A DNA stretch of 64,000 bases from an uncultured bacterium. Its GTDB lineage: Bacteria; Bacteroidota; Bacteroidia; Bacteroidales; Bacteroidaceae. Position numbers and translations under genes: made by a program. Of this stretch, positions 45,037-54,980 are shown in pieces. Below the pieces are notes generated by a model. The model was given only the letters and a program-made list of their open reading frames with translations. It was not told where the DNA came from and made no database searches. How positions within the stretch are numbered: position 1 is the stretch's first letter; every line of letters begins with the position of its first letter. Where the stretch lies: NCBI GenBank assembly GCA_905214625.1, contig CAJMMQ010000004.1:1-64000 (forward strand), written 5' to 3'.

Positions 45037-45275
45037 AGTATGAATAAAAGACAAATTAAAGAGTTAATCTTCGCAGATATCAATCGTCAAGAGCAAAAGC
45101 CCTAATCACTCCATTATCAACAAAGCATATGGCTTTAACTCCTGAGAGAAATCCACAAAACAATTGGATTTTTCACTCTTCGTTCTTCACTTAAATACGC
45201 TCCTTTAACTACTTTTTCCCGTCAAAGCATTTGTCTTAACTCCTTAACTCCATAACTTCTTAACTCCTAAAAGAA

Positions 45276-46691
45276 CTATTCATCCAACAAGAACAGCGGA
45301 TCTTCGGGCATAACCATAACAGGCTTCTGCTCATACTGCTTAAGAGTCTTGGCAGGAACATACTTCTTGTCGACAACGAGGCGGAACATATATTCGTTGA
45401 ACCACTCGTTGGTCATTATCAGGCAGCCCTTCTGGCCCCAGTCGCCGCCCCAGCTGTTCTCTACCTTCCACTTTGTGGGGTTGCCCTTGGCGTCGAGGTC
45501 AACGGCCGTAAGAGTCATGGCGTGAGTAGAGCCGCTGTCGTAAGTCATGATGCGCTGAGCCTTGTTCATGCCGAATGTTGTGCCGAAGAGCGAGCCGTAG
45601 TCATAGTTGCGCGGGTCGCAATAGCCACGCTTGCGGTCGAGGAACTTGCCTACGTCGTAAGAGCTGTACATCTTCTTGCCGTCTTTCAGAGAGGCGATGG
45701 CAAGTTTGGCTATTTCTTCCATCGGCAGGTTAAGATATTTCCAGTTAGTTCCGTCGTATGTATGGCGGTCGTATTCCACCTCGTAAGTCTTGTAATACTC
45801 GCGGCGCGGGTCGTTCATAACCATGATGAAAGAGCCGCCTATGGCTTTGCCGTCAAGCATCTCGGCAGCAAACGACTTCGGGGTGTATTTCTTTGCCTCG
45901 GTAACGGTGCGTCCGTCCTTGTTCTTGAAGGCGTAAGTAAACTCCTTAACAGGCTCGCCCATAGTAAGAGCCAGCATATGGTAGATCTCGCCAAGCATCT
46001 TTGTCTTCTCAGCCTTAATCTCTGCTGCGCTCTTTCCGCCGTTTGCCATGTCGCGGAGCTTCAGTCCAAACTCGCGCAGCTTCGACTTAATCAGTGCCGT
46101 AGCCTTAGATGTATTCTCGGCAGAGAATGTCTCAGGCATTACCTCTGCAGGCACAAGTCCGTATTTGTCAACAAGGTCTGACACACCGCAGAATGTACCG
46201 CCGTCGTTGAGCGGACTCTTGAAGAAGAATTGCACGCGCACGTCGTCCATAGACTTCGACGCGCAGTCGATAACGCCCTGCAGGAAGAGATTAGACTTCT
46301 CCAGCTGATCCCAGAAGAAAAGATAGTCTTGCGACAGGTCGACACGCAGCGAGTCGGTGCGGTTGGCGAAGTTTGAGCGCAGCACATTAAATCCGCTGAA
46401 CATCCAGCAACGGCCGCTCTGCTTCTGGTCGGTGATGTTCTGCGACTTGGTCTCAACGCTGAAATAGGTGTCGAGAGCGCCCTGGTTGGCGTAGTTCTGA
46501 GCCAGATTGTCGATACTGTTAGACGCCACGGCGTTAAACAAAGCCTTGTCGGCAGTTGTCAGTTTCTGCGACTGCTGAATCTCCCTGAGCATATCAGCCG
46601 ATATGCCTCCGTCCTTTGTCTGTGCATGACATGGCAGCGACAGCACGGCTGCCATAATGCCAGACATGAAAATACCCTTGTTAATGTTCAT
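45276..46691 (-). CDS. C1 family cysteine aminopeptidase (bleomycin-hydrolase type)
   Basis: A papain-like aminopeptidase of the PepC/bleomycin hydrolase family, 471 residues. Unlike cytosolic PepC it has a signal peptide (SLPCHAQ, residues 1-24) and so acts in the periplasm or outside. The catalytic triad is visible: Cys95 in [10 protein letters not shown], His in GSTHAMTL and Asn in [10 protein letters not shown]. It is divergent from dxs with TAAATTTG at 46724-46717 as promoter. The downstream gap (45037-45275) holds only short GGAGTTAA and GAAGAGTGAA-type words. Confidence 0.9.
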   Translation of the reverse strand: MNINKGIFMSGIMAAVLSLPCHAQTKDGGISADMLREIQQSQKLTTADKALFNAVASNSIDNLAQNYANQGALDTYFSVETKSQNITDQKQSGRCWMFSGFNVLRSNFANRTDSLRVDLSQDYLFFWDQLEKSNLFLQGVIDCASKSMDDVRVQFFFKSPLNDGGTFCGVSDLVDKYGLVPAEVMPETFSAENTSKATALIKSKLREFGLKLRDMANGGKSAAEIKAEKTKMLGEIYHMLALTMGEPVKEFTYAFKNKDGRTVTEAKKYTPKSFAAEMLDGKAIGGSFIMVMNDPRREYYKTYEVEYDRHTYDGTNWKYLNLPMEEIAKLAIASLKDGKKMYSSYDVGKFLDRKRGYCDPRNYDYGSLFGTTFGMNKAQRIMTYDSGSTHAMTLTAVDLDAKGNPTKWKVENSWGGDWGQKGCLIMTNEWFNEYMFRLVVDKKYVPAKTLKQYEQKPVMVMPEDPLFLLDE

Positions 46692-46716
46692 TTTTTCTTT
46701 ATTTTTTTGTTTGTCG

Positions 46717-46724
46717 CAAATTTA
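46717..46724 (-). promoter_or_regulatory. Promoter -7 box of the C1 peptidase gene (TAAATTTG)
   Basis: TAAATTTGC on the minus strand, 26 bp upstream of the start codon. Confidence 0.55.
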
Positions 46725-46853
46725 CATCTTTTTATTGAAAAACACACCATAAGACCTTCCATTTTACATATATATTCACATAAATGCTGGCTGAAACACC
46801 TGAGAGATAAAATCAAAAGCAGTTTACACCTTAATAAAAATAAACAAATTTAT

Positions 46854-46884
46854 TTTGTTCTTCACTCACTTTACACTATCTTTG
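46854..46884 (+). promoter_or_regulatory. Promoter of dxs-trkA-trkH (TTTG-N19-TATCTTTG)
   Basis: TTTG at 46854-46857 and TATCTTTG at 46877-46884, exactly 19 bp apart. It sits 20 bp upstream of the dxs start, so the leader is only about 13 nt. Confidence 0.8.
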
Positions 46885-46904
46885 CATTTACATTCAATAA
46901 CAAG

Positions 46905-48821
46905 ATGACCGTGGAATCTAACGATTTTAATCTTCTAAACAAAATAAATTATCCCGACGACCTAAGAAAGTTGAAAGAAGAACAGCTGCCGCAACTGTGC
47001 AAAGAGCTGCGCGACGACATTCTGAAAGAACTTTCGGTAAACCCGGGGCACATGGCCTCGAGCATGGGAGCAATAGAACTGACCGTAGCCCTGCACTACG
47101 TGTTCAACACGCCGGAAGACAGACTGGTATGGGACGTGGGCCATCAGGCCTACGGCCACAAGATTCTTACCGGAAGGAAAGACCGTTTCTACACTAACCG
47201 GAAACTGAACGGCATAATGCCTTTTCCGTCGCCTTTAGAAAGCGAATACGACAGCTTTGTGTGCGGACATGCCTCAAACTCGATATCGGCAGCGCTTGGA
47301 ATGGCCGTGGCCGCAAAGAAAACAGGCAACGGAAAGAGGCACGTGGTGGCAATAATCGGCGACGGCGCCATGAGCGGCGGACTAGCCTTTGAGGGACTCA
47401 ACAACGTGTCGACTACGCCCAACGACATGCTCATAATACTCAACGACAACAACATGAGCATAGACCGCAGCGTAGGCGGACTGAAACAGGCCCTGCTGAA
47501 GCTGAACACCAACAAGACATACAACAATGTTAGATTCAAGCTGTCGAAATGGCTCAACGCCAAAGGATATCTCGACGAAGACCGCCGCAAGGGCATAATA
47601 CGGCTCAACAACGCACTGAAGTCGGCAATAAGCCATCAGCAAAACATATTTGAAGGTCTAAACATCAGATACTTCGGACCCTTCGACGGGCACAACATAA
47701 CCGAACTGGTAAGGGTGCTGAGACAGCTAAAGGACATGAAAGGTCCCAAGCTACTGCACCTGCACACTATAAAGGGACACGGATACGCACCGGCAGAAAA
47801 GGCGGCAACAATATGGCATGCACCAGGAAAATTCAACATCAACACAGGCGAGCGCATAATGTCTGACGAAACGGGAGTGCCGCCTAAATATCAGACCGTG
47901 TTCGGCGAGACACTGCTCGAACTGGCAAAAGCCAACCCGCGCATTATTGGCGTAACACCGGCCATGCCTACGGGCTGCTCAATGAACATACTGATGAAAG
48001 CCATGCCCGACAGGGCGTTCGACGTGGGCATTGCCGAAGGGCATGCCGTTACGTTCTCGGCAGGAATGGCAAAGGAAGGACTGCAGCCATTCTGCAACAT
48101 ATACAGTTCGTTTGCGCAGCGCGCCTACGACAACATCATTCACGACATGGCAATACTGAAACTGCCCGTAGTTATATGCCTCGACCGCGCCGGACTGGTA
48201 GGCGAAGACGGAGCCACGCACCACGGAGCCTTCGACATGGCCGCGCTAAGACCTGTGCCCAACCTGACAATAGCGTCGCCGATGAACGAGCACGAACTGC
48301 GCAACCTTATGTACACGGCGCAGCTCGACGGCAAAGGGCCTTTCGTTATAAGATATCCGCGAGGCAATGGCGTTATCGTAGATTGGCGAAACAAGTTTGA
48401 GGAAATAGAAATTGGCACAGGCAGAAAGCTGAAAGACGGCGACACTGTAGCCGTTATGTCAATAGGCCCCATTGGAAACAATGTTGATAAAGCCATAGAA
48501 ACGGTAGAGAAAGAATATGGAGAAGCAAAGATAGCCCACTACGACATGCGTTTCGTAAAGCCGCTCGACGAAAAGCTGCTGGCCGAGGCCGCATCAAAAT
48601 TCAAGCACATAATAACTGTTGAAGACGGCATGCGCAAGGGCGGATTCGGCTCTGCAGTGCTCGAATGGCTCAGCGACAACGGCTACGCAACGCAAGTTAC
48701 AAGACTCGGACTGCCAGACAAGTTTATCGAGCAGGGCACGGTAAACGAACTTCAGCATATAACCGGAATAGACACCGGCTCGATAGCCGCAGCAATAAAA
48801 AATGTCATAGGCAGCATATAA
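46905..48821 (+). CDS. dxs: 1-Deoxy-D-xylulose-5-phosphate synthase
   Basis: First enzyme of the MEP isoprenoid pathway, condensing pyruvate with glyceraldehyde-3-phosphate. The 638-residue transketolase-like protein has the TPP site ([18 protein letters not shown] near residue 147), [13 protein letters not shown] near 77 and the pyrimidine-domain [15 protein letters not shown] [17 protein letters not shown] near 424. The reading frame is open 93 codons upstream, but the promoter at 46854-46884 lies inside that stretch, so MTVESNDF at 46905 is the start. It is followed closely by trkA and trkH. Confidence 0.95.
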   Translation: MTVESNDFNLLNKINYPDDLRKLKEEQLPQLCKELRDDILKELSVNPGHMASSMGAIELTVALHYVFNTPEDRLVWDVGHQAYGHKILTGRKDRFYTNRKLNGIMPFPSPLESEYDSFVCGHASNSISAALGMAVAAKKTGNGKRHVVAIIGDGAMSGGLAFEGLNNVSTTPNDMLIILNDNNMSIDRSVGGLKQALLKLNTNKTYNNVRFKLSKWLNAKGYLDEDRRKGIIRLNNALKSAISHQQNIFEGLNIRYFGPFDGHNITELVRVLRQLKDMKGPKLLHLHTIKGHGYAPAEKAATIWHAPGKFNINTGERIMSDETGVPPKYQTVFGETLLELAKANPRIIGVTPAMPTGCSMNILMKAMPDRAFDVGIAEGHAVTFSAGMAKEGLQPFCNIYSSFAQRAYDNIIHDMAILKLPVVICLDRAGLVGEDGATHHGAFDMAALRPVPNLTIASPMNEHELRNLMYTAQLDGKGPFVIRYPRGNGVIVDWRNKFEEIEIGTGRKLKDGDTVAVMSIGPIGNNVDKAIETVEKEYGEAKIAHYDMRFVKPLDEKLLAEAASKFKHIITVEDGMRKGGFGSAVLEWLSDNGYATQVTRLGLPDKFIEQGTVNELQHITGIDTGSIAAAIKNVIGSI

Positions 48822-48839
48822 TAACAAGCAAGACGTAAA

Positions 48840-50183
48840 ATGAAAATCATCATTGCAGGAGCTTACGCCATAGGTACACACCTGGCAAAGCTGTTATCAC
48901 GCAACGATCAGGACATTGTGCTGATCGACGAAGACGAGGAAAGACTCAACAACATCAGCAACGACTACGACCTGATGACCATCCACGCCTCGCCTTCGAG
49001 CATACAAACCCTTAAAAACGCCGGCGTGCAACACGCCAACCTGTTCATCGGAGTCACGCCTGACGAGAACATGAACATGAACAGTTGCATACTGGCAAAG
49101 GCTCTCGGAGCAAAAAGAACGGTGGCAAAGGTGAACAACTATGAGTTTATTGACGAAAAGCTGAAAGACTTTTTCAACAATCTTGGCATCGACTCGCTCA
49201 TATATCCTGAGAACCTTGCAGCACGCGACATAACAAACGGTCTGAAGATGAGCTGGGTGAGGCAGCGCTGGGACGTGCACAACGGCGCACTGATAATGCT
49301 CGGCATAAAACTGAGGGAGACATGTGAGATTCTGAACGAGCCGCTAAAAGACCTCTGCAAGCCCGAATCGCCATACCACATCGTAGCGATAAAACGCGGC
49401 GAAGACACCATTATACCACGAGGCGACGACGAACTGAAAATGTATGACATGGTCTACTTTATGACCACACGCAACTATATTCCATATATCAGAAAGATTG
49501 TAGGCAAGGAACACTACGTAGACGTAAGGAACGTAATGATAATGGGAGGCGGCAACACAGCCATAAGAGCCGCGCTGACCATGCCCGAATATATGAATGC
49601 CAAAATACTTGAAGCAGACGAAAAACGCTGCGAATATATCAACGAGATTGTAGACACGGACAAAGTCATGGTAATTAACGGTGACGGACGCGACCTTCCG
49701 CTGCTGATTGAGGAGGGAATAAAGAATACACAGGCATTCGTAGCACTTACGGGCAACGCCGAAACAAACATTCTGGCATGCCTTACGGCAAAAAGAATGG
49801 GTGTGAGAAAAACCATAGCAATGGTTGAAAACCTCGACTACGTGAGCATGGCTGAGAGCCTGGATATAGGTACGATAGTAAACAAAAAGGCCCTTGCTGC
49901 AAGCCATATCTACCAGATGATGCTCGACGCTGACGTAAAAAACACAAGATTCCTGATGACGGCAAACGCCGACGTGGCCGAATTTACGGCACAGCCCGGC
50001 TCCAAAATAACAAAAAAGAAGGTATATGAGCTTGGCCTGCCAAAGGGAACCACTATCGGCGGACTGGTAAGAAACGGCGAAGGACACCTTGTTTCAGGTA
50101 ACACCGAGATTGAAGCCGGAGACATCGTGGTTGTATTCTGTCATAATATCAACATGAGTAAAATAGAAAAATTTTTCAATTAA
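48840..50183 (+). CDS. trkA: Trk potassium uptake regulator TrkA
   Basis: Cytoplasmic gating subunit of the Trk K+ system. The 447 residues form two RCK/TrkA-N plus TrkA-C repeats. The second Rossmann site is a normal GGGNTA. The first reads GAYAIG at residues 7-12, so the middle Gly of GxGxxG is Tyr. I believe this variant is common in the order, but I cannot verify that here. VLIDEDEERL supplies the acidic ribose contact. It sits 18 bp after dxs and 9 bp before trkH. Confidence 0.93.
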   Translation: MKIIIAGAYAIGTHLAKLLSRNDQDIVLIDEDEERLNNISNDYDLMTIHASPSSIQTLKNAGVQHANLFIGVTPDENMNMNSCILAKALGAKRTVAKVNNYEFIDEKLKDFFNNLGIDSLIYPENLAARDITNGLKMSWVRQRWDVHNGALIMLGIKLRETCEILNEPLKDLCKPESPYHIVAIKRGEDTIIPRGDDELKMYDMVYFMTTRNYIPYIRKIVGKEHYVDVRNVMIMGGGNTAIRAALTMPEYMNAKILEADEKRCEYINEIVDTDKVMVINGDGRDLPLLIEEGIKNTQAFVALTGNAETNILACLTAKRMGVRKTIAMVENLDYVSMAESLDIGTIVNKKALAASHIYQMMLDADVKNTRFLMTANADVAEFTAQPGSKITKKKVYELGLPKGTTIGGLVRNGEGHLVSGNTEIEAGDIVVVFCHNINMSKIEKFFN

Positions 50184-50192
50184 AGGCCAGAT

Positions 50193-51650
50193 ATGATAAA
50201 CTTTAAAATCATATACAAGGTTATCGGCTCGCTGCTTTTTATCGAGGCCACCATGATGTTATACTGTCTGTGCGTGTCTCTCTATTACAAAGAAGACGAT
50301 ATCATGGCTTTCATAATAACCATAGCCGCAACTATCCTTACGGCCGTAGGCTTGAAATATAAGGGCTATCATGCCGAAAACAGCATGGGCAGGCGCGACG
50401 CCTATCTGCTGGTTACGCTTACATGGGTTATTTTCAGTATCTTCGGGGCATTGCCTTTTGTAATAAGCGGATACATACCAAACTTCACCGATGCCTTTTT
50501 TGAAACAATGTCGGGATTCACAACTACCGGAGCCACCATCATAGATGATGTTGAGAGTCTGCCTCACGGACTCGTGTTCTGGCGTTCAATGACCCACTGG
50601 ATAGGCGGTTTGGGTATTGTATTCTTCACCATAGCCATCCTTCCGTCGCTTGTCGGTGGAAGCATGAAGGTGTTCTCGGCCGAAGCCACCGGCCCAATAC
50701 GAACAAAGATGCATCCGCGACTTAGCACAAACGCCAAGTCAATTTGGGCGGTATATCTGTTGCTCACGGTAGGATGTGCATCTTCTTTTTATATAGCAGG
50801 CATGAATCTCTTCGACAGCCTCAACTACTCAATGTCTATTACGGCCACTGGCGGATTTGCACCCCACAACTCCAGTATATGGCATTTCAAGTCTACCGTG
50901 ATGGATTATATTGCCATCATCTTTATGTTTCTGTCAGGAACAAATTTCACCCTGCTTTATCTTACAATGTTCAAGGGCAAGATAAAGTCGTTTGTTAAGG
51001 ACGCTGAACTCAGATTTTACTTTTGCGTTGTAGCACTGACAACAGCCGGAATAATGTTTTTCTTAATAAAAGACATGAACTACAGCTTTGCCGACTCGCT
51101 GCGCCAGGCTTTGTTTCAGGTTATGGCCTTTATCACAACAACAGGAATATTCAATGCTGATGCAGGCCAATGGCCACATATAACATGGGTTTTACTAAGC
51201 ATCTGCATGTTCATCGGTGCATGCGCCGGAAGCACGAGCGGCGGATTTAAATGCATAAGAGGAGTTATTCTGCTGAAGATTATCAAGAACGAATTCAAGC
51301 ATATCATACACCCCAAAGCCATCCTTCCCGTTAAAATAAACAACAACAGCGTGCCATATCAGGCACAAGCCACACTGCTTGTGTTCCTTTCACTATATCT
51401 TGCGGTGTGCCTTTTTGCATATTTCTCACTGACATGCATGGGCATAGACAGCACAAACTCAATAACAATAGCACTGAGCTGTGCCAGCAACGTTGGGCCG
51501 ACGTTAGGACTTGAGATTGGCCCCACTATGTCGTGGAGTATAATACCTGACGCCGGCAAATGGATTTGCTCCATATTAATGCTTATGGGGCGTCTGGAGT
51601 TTTTCAGCGTACTGGTGCTGTTCACACCTGCTTTCTGGAAGGAGAACTGA
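50193..51650 (+). CDS. trkH: Trk potassium uptake channel TrkH
   Basis: Membrane K+ translocation subunit, 485 residues, with about ten to twelve helices in four M1-P-M2 repeats. Filter-like P-loop segments include GFTTTGATI near residue 110, TATGGFAPHN near 218, TTTGIFN near 315 and SNVGPTLGL near 435. Forms the Trk system with TrkA directly upstream. The nearby dxs is unrelated but probably shares the transcript. Confidence 0.93.
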   Translation: MINFKIIYKVIGSLLFIEATMMLYCLCVSLYYKEDDIMAFIITIAATILTAVGLKYKGYHAENSMGRRDAYLLVTLTWVIFSIFGALPFVISGYIPNFTDAFFETMSGFTTTGATIIDDVESLPHGLVFWRSMTHWIGGLGIVFFTIAILPSLVGGSMKVFSAEATGPIRTKMHPRLSTNAKSIWAVYLLLTVGCASSFYIAGMNLFDSLNYSMSITATGGFAPHNSSIWHFKSTVMDYIAIIFMFLSGTNFTLLYLTMFKGKIKSFVKDAELRFYFCVVALTTAGIMFFLIKDMNYSFADSLRQALFQVMAFITTTGIFNADAGQWPHITWVLLSICMFIGACAGSTSGGFKCIRGVILLKIIKNEFKHIIHPKAILPVKINNNSVPYQAQATLLVFLSLYLAVCLFAYFSLTCMGIDSTNSITIALSCASNVGPTLGLEIGPTMSWSIIPDAGKWICSILMLMGRLEFFSVLVLFTPAFWKEN

Positions 51651-51760
51651 TGTTTTCAATAAGCTGCAAAAGCAATTTTGGGGTTACAAAAGCAAAATAT
51701 TTTGCATATAAGATTTTACTTTATAAAAAACTGACTTATATTTTTATATAAAAACAAACG

Positions 51761-51809
51761 ATAATGCATCTGCTTCTGGGTTTTACTTCAACCGCGGCAG
51801 ATGCATTAT
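51761..51809. terminator. Bidirectional terminator between trkH and the DUF4435 gene
   Basis: Perfect 13-bp stem ATAATGCATCTGC/GCAGATGCATTAT with a 23-nt loop. It lies in the convergent gap and probably serves both sides. Confidence 0.7.
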
Positions 51810-51883
51810 GCGTTATTCATGGCTTTAAGAAAAAACACCGTTACGTATGGTTTACACATTGTAAAAAACGCCAAAAGCGATTA

Positions 51884-52966
51884 TCATTGCTGTTCTTTCT
51901 CCGTATTGTTGCTATCTAATTCTTTATTGTATGATGATGAATCTGCCGGCTCAGCACCGCCTGCCGTTGTCTTGTCTGCCTGCAAATAAGCCTCTATGTC
52001 GCGCCTCATATTCTGAAACGGCACCGAGTTGTAATAGCCGATGTTCTTCTTCAACATCTGCACAATGTCCTGAACACTGTGAGTATAGCACGAAAGCTCG
52101 TTGCGCATCTGCGTTGAGTGCACTGCCTGACGTCTGATTTCGCCTTCCCTTTCGCGTACAAGCCGCTCACACACTTTACTCATTATCGGCACCACTACCT
52201 TGTCGAACAGATGATGCCCCTGTATATAAAGATAGGTGGTGGCGGGCGTAACGCCAAGCTCCATAAGTTCCTTCTTCAAGGCCAGATACGACTCTTTGGC
52301 ATTTGGGTTATGATGATTCAGCCAGTTGATTTTCTTTGAAACCTTGTTGCGCACGTTCATTATAACCTGCTCGGGCGCACCCAGATTAAAGCTGCCAATC
52401 TCTATCACACGGTTAAACTCGGTGATAGTGAATTGCGTGTATATGTCCCTGCGGTAATACCATATCGACCATACGAACAGCGGAAATATGGCTTCGCTGT
52501 ACAGCTTTAGAAACTCGCTGAAGTTAAATATGGCATGGTCGTTGAGCGTAACCATTACGCAGACATTGTGGAGCGAGGGAGCATAACACTGAAGGTTCTC
52601 TATCGAATAAGCATATGTGTGGAACACAAACGGATTGCTGAGTATGTTGCGCGATGTGGCCGTTGCGCCTTGTATCAGATAGTCATAATCTGCGTCAACA
52701 CATGCTATCATGTCCTGCCCAACCTTGCTGTAGAGCAGGTTCATAAGCACAGAGCGCTTGCCTCGCTCAAGCGTATTATGCGAGGGCAGCATCACTTCAA
52801 AATACCTTGTGTCGTCTTCATAATTGCCGAGAAGCACACGCCAGAAATAAACGTCGTCATAGCTCTCAACATAAGCTACGATGCGCCGGCGGGCCTTTTT
52901 CGACTTCAGCCTGTTTGCCGCCTCAAAATATTTTGAATTTATGTTGTCCTTCAGCCGTTTGGTCAT
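51884..52966 (-). CDS. DUF4435 (TOPRIM-like) protein, AriB-like
   Basis: A 360-residue protein of the DUF4435 family. Near the N-terminus AYVESYDDVYFW (E34, D37, D38) and then IACVDADYD (D91, D93) match the acidic Glu and DxD motifs of TOPRIM nucleases. The rest is helical with a hydrophilic, low-complexity C-terminal tail. DUF4435 is the effector domain (AriB) of PARIS phage-defence systems, where an ABC-type ATPase (AriA) holds it inactive. Here it follows an ATPase gene by 17 bp on the same strand. A housekeeping role in Bacteroidales is also possible, since I believe similar pairs are widespread in the order. Confidence 0.8.
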   Translation of the reverse strand: MTKRLKDNINSKYFEAANRLKSKKARRRIVAYVESYDDVYFWRVLLGNYEDDTRYFEVMLPSHNTLERGKRSVLMNLLYSKVGQDMIACVDADYDYLIQGATATSRNILSNPFVFHTYAYSIENLQCYAPSLHNVCVMVTLNDHAIFNFSEFLKLYSEAIFPLFVWSIWYYRRDIYTQFTITEFNRVIEIGSFNLGAPEQVIMNVRNKVSKKINWLNHHNPNAKESYLALKKELMELGVTPATTYLYIQGHHLFDKVVVPIMSKVCERLVREREGEIRRQAVHSTQMRNELSCYTHSVQDIVQMLKKNIGYYNSVPFQNMRRDIEAYLQADKTTAGGAEPADSSSYNKELDSNNTEKEQQ

Positions 52967-52983
52967 ATCCGTCAGACTTAAAG

Positions 52984-53805
52984 TCAGTTTTGGTCAGTAA
53001 TGTCGCTAACCTCCGTAACATTATCTATCCATCCGTTCATTATCACGGCCGGCGAGTGCGTGGCAAGAATAATCTGCACGTTAGGATTAAGGTCGAGAAT
53101 AAGGTCTATCAGCCTTTTCTGCCACTCAATGTGCAGGCTAACTTCCGGCTCATCCATAAACAGCACATAAGGAAGATTGTCTTCTATGAGCACAGTGAGT
53201 AATATGGCCAGCATCTGTTTTTCGCCGCTGGATAGCTGATACGGAAAAAGCGTCTCGCCAATCTGCGAGAATCTTATCTCGTTTTCGGTTCGTATTATCT
53301 TCTTTCCAGTGTCAGCAAAGAGGTCGTCTATCAAGTCCTGAAACTTTTTCTTGGGTTCCGACAGCTGCTGTGCCTTCACTGCCGCATCGGGCTCTCCGCT
53401 CTGCAATGCAGAGATAATGCGGTTGCCTATGTTAACCTGATAGTCAAGAAACTTGCGCTGCAACTTGAACAATTGCCAGTCGAGCTCAGTCACAAGGTTT
53501 GCGCCAACCTCGTTAAGCATGTCGGCGTTGAGCAGCGGACGGTCGAACGAGCGTATAACGTCGAACCTAATATGTGTGGCATCAGACGGACATACCTTGA
53601 TGTGCACACCTTTAAGCAGATGGTTGGTTATGTCGCCTGTAACGCCGACACTTCTCACCAGCTTGCTCAAGATTGTGCTCTTGCCTACGCCGTTTATTCC
53701 GCTCAGAATGTTCACCTTTCTGTCGAGACACCATTCCACGTGGCGACGTCCGCTCCAAAGCGACTCTATCTCTATTTGTTCAATATATTCAGCGTATTTT
53801 TGCAT
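52984..53805 (-). CDS. AAA/ABC-type ATPase, partner of the DUF4435 protein
   Basis: A compact 273-residue AAA_21-type ATPase with every catalytic motif intact: Walker A SGINGVGKST (35-44), ABC signature LSSGEKQ (191-197), Walker B VLFMDEPEVSLH (214-225) and H-loop ATHSP (H250). The middle (about 100-180) is helical, a short coiled-coil-like insertion as in OLD and SMC-type ATPases. It is clearly smaller than the AriA I know of, so PARIS-like rather than PARIS. It has its own promoter (TATATTTG, 53842-53835) and lies upstream of the DUF4435 gene. Confidence 0.85.
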   Translation of the reverse strand: MQKYAEYIEQIEIESLWSGRRHVEWCLDRKVNILSGINGVGKSTILSKLVRSVGVTGDITNHLLKGVHIKVCPSDATHIRFDVIRSFDRPLLNADMLNEVGANLVTELDWQLFKLQRKFLDYQVNIGNRIISALQSGEPDAAVKAQQLSEPKKKFQDLIDDLFADTGKKIIRTENEIRFSQIGETLFPYQLSSGEKQMLAILLTVLIEDNLPYVLFMDEPEVSLHIEWQKRLIDLILDLNPNVQIILATHSPAVIMNGWIDNVTEVSDITDQN

Positions 53806-53834
53806 AATATCAAATTCATAAGCACTTTAGACAG

Positions 53835-53871
53835 CAAATATAAGTATTTTATCCGAAATTGTGTAACTTTG
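53835..53871. promoter_or_regulatory. Divergent promoter boxes, ATPase and EamA genes
   Basis: Minus strand TATATTTG at 53842-53835 for the ATPase gene; plus strand TAACTTTG at 53864-53871 for the EamA transporter gene. The boxes are only 21 bp apart, so the two promoters must overlap. Confidence 0.6.
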
Positions 53872-53907
53872 CACCTGTAAATATATCAAAAAAAAAATAA
53901 AAACAAC

Positions 53908-54837
53908 ATGCAAAACAATCGTCCGCTTATAGCTCACCTCTGCCTGTTCTTCGCATGTGCGTTCTGGGGCCTGATGGCTCCGCTCGGCAAAGACGCCATG
54001 ACGCACGGCATTACTGGCATCGACATGGTGACGTTCAGGGTAACAGGAGGAGCCATACTGTTCTGGCTCACGTCGTTGTTCACGCCTAAAGAGCACGTTC
54101 CGCGCAAAGATCTGCTCATGCTGATAGGAGCCGCAATATTCGGTCTTGTAACCAACCAGTGCTGCTACACCATAGGTCTTAGCATAACATCGCCCATCAA
54201 CGCAAGCATCGTAACAACGTCGATGCCTATCTTCGCGATGATTCTGGCCGCGATAATACTTAAAGAGCCCATAACGGGCAAGAAGGCCCTGGGCGTGGTT
54301 TTCGGATGCACGGGAGCCGTGATACTCATCGTTACGAGCGCTGCCGCAACAAGCTCAAAAGTTGGCGACATACGCGGCGACCTGCTCTGCCTGGGCGCGC
54401 AGCTGTCGTTTGCGCTGTATCTGTCGCTGTTCAGCAAGCTGATAAAGCGCTATTCGGTAATAACCGTGAACAAATGGATGTTCACCTATGCCACAATACT
54501 TATCCTGCCGTTCACGTTCAACCACGTAGCCGGAATAAACTATGCTGCCGTACCGACAAGTACATGGCTCGAAACGGGATTCGTGGTGTTCTTCGGAACA
54601 TACGTAAGCTACATTCTGATGATGGTAGGACAGCACACGCTGCGCCCCACCGTGGTAAGCATATACAACTATGTGCAGCCGCTCGTGTCGGTAACGGTAA
54701 GCATTCTTACGGGCATCGGCGTGTTCAAGCCCAGCCAGGGTCTGGCCGTAATACTGGTTTGTATGGGCGTATGGCTCGTAACCAAGTCGAAGTCGCGCGC
54801 CGACATGATGAGGGAGCAGGGCGTGGCACAGAAATAA
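53908..54837 (+). CDS. EamA/DMT-family transporter
   Basis: An inner-membrane drug/metabolite transporter of 309 residues with ten predicted helices in two EamA repeats (about residues 8-140 and 150-295). The first repeat has the typical CAFWGLMAPLGK and TSPINASIV; the second, GTYVSYILMMVGQ and YVQPLVSV. Substrates of this family range from amino acids to drugs and cannot be told by eye. It is upstream of cysK, from which a terminator separates it, so cysteine export is only a weak guess. Confidence 0.85.
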   Translation: MQNNRPLIAHLCLFFACAFWGLMAPLGKDAMTHGITGIDMVTFRVTGGAILFWLTSLFTPKEHVPRKDLLMLIGAAIFGLVTNQCCYTIGLSITSPINASIVTTSMPIFAMILAAIILKEPITGKKALGVVFGCTGAVILIVTSAAATSSKVGDIRGDLLCLGAQLSFALYLSLFSKLIKRYSVITVNKWMFTYATILILPFTFNHVAGINYAAVPTSTWLETGFVVFFGTYVSYILMMVGQHTLRPTVVSIYNYVQPLVSVTVSILTGIGVFKPSQGLAVILVCMGVWLVTKSKSRADMMREQGVAQK

Positions 54838-54873
54838 TCAAGCCACAAAAGACATACAGGCAACACACTGAAG

Positions 54874-54940
54874 TCCGGCAAAAGACTGTCCACGGTTTTA
54901 CTGAAGCAACACCGGGGGCAAGCCTGTTGCCGGATTTTTC
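54874..54940 (+). terminator. Terminator of the EamA gene
   Basis: TCCGGCAA (54874-54881) pairs with TTGCCGGA (54927-54934), followed by TTTTTC. The loop is long (45 nt), so confidence is moderate. Confidence 0.55.
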
Positions 54941-54980
54941 ATTTCAACATGTTTTATAACACATTAAAAACGATAGGGAT

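Noticed and set aside
46626..46904. 93-residue N-terminal extension of Dxs
   Set aside because: It overlaps the divergent C1 peptidase gene and contains the dxs promoter.
51884..53805. Calling the pair a true PARIS system
   Set aside because: The ATPase is far shorter than expected for AriA and the context is not a defence island, so only a PARIS/OLD-like label is justified.
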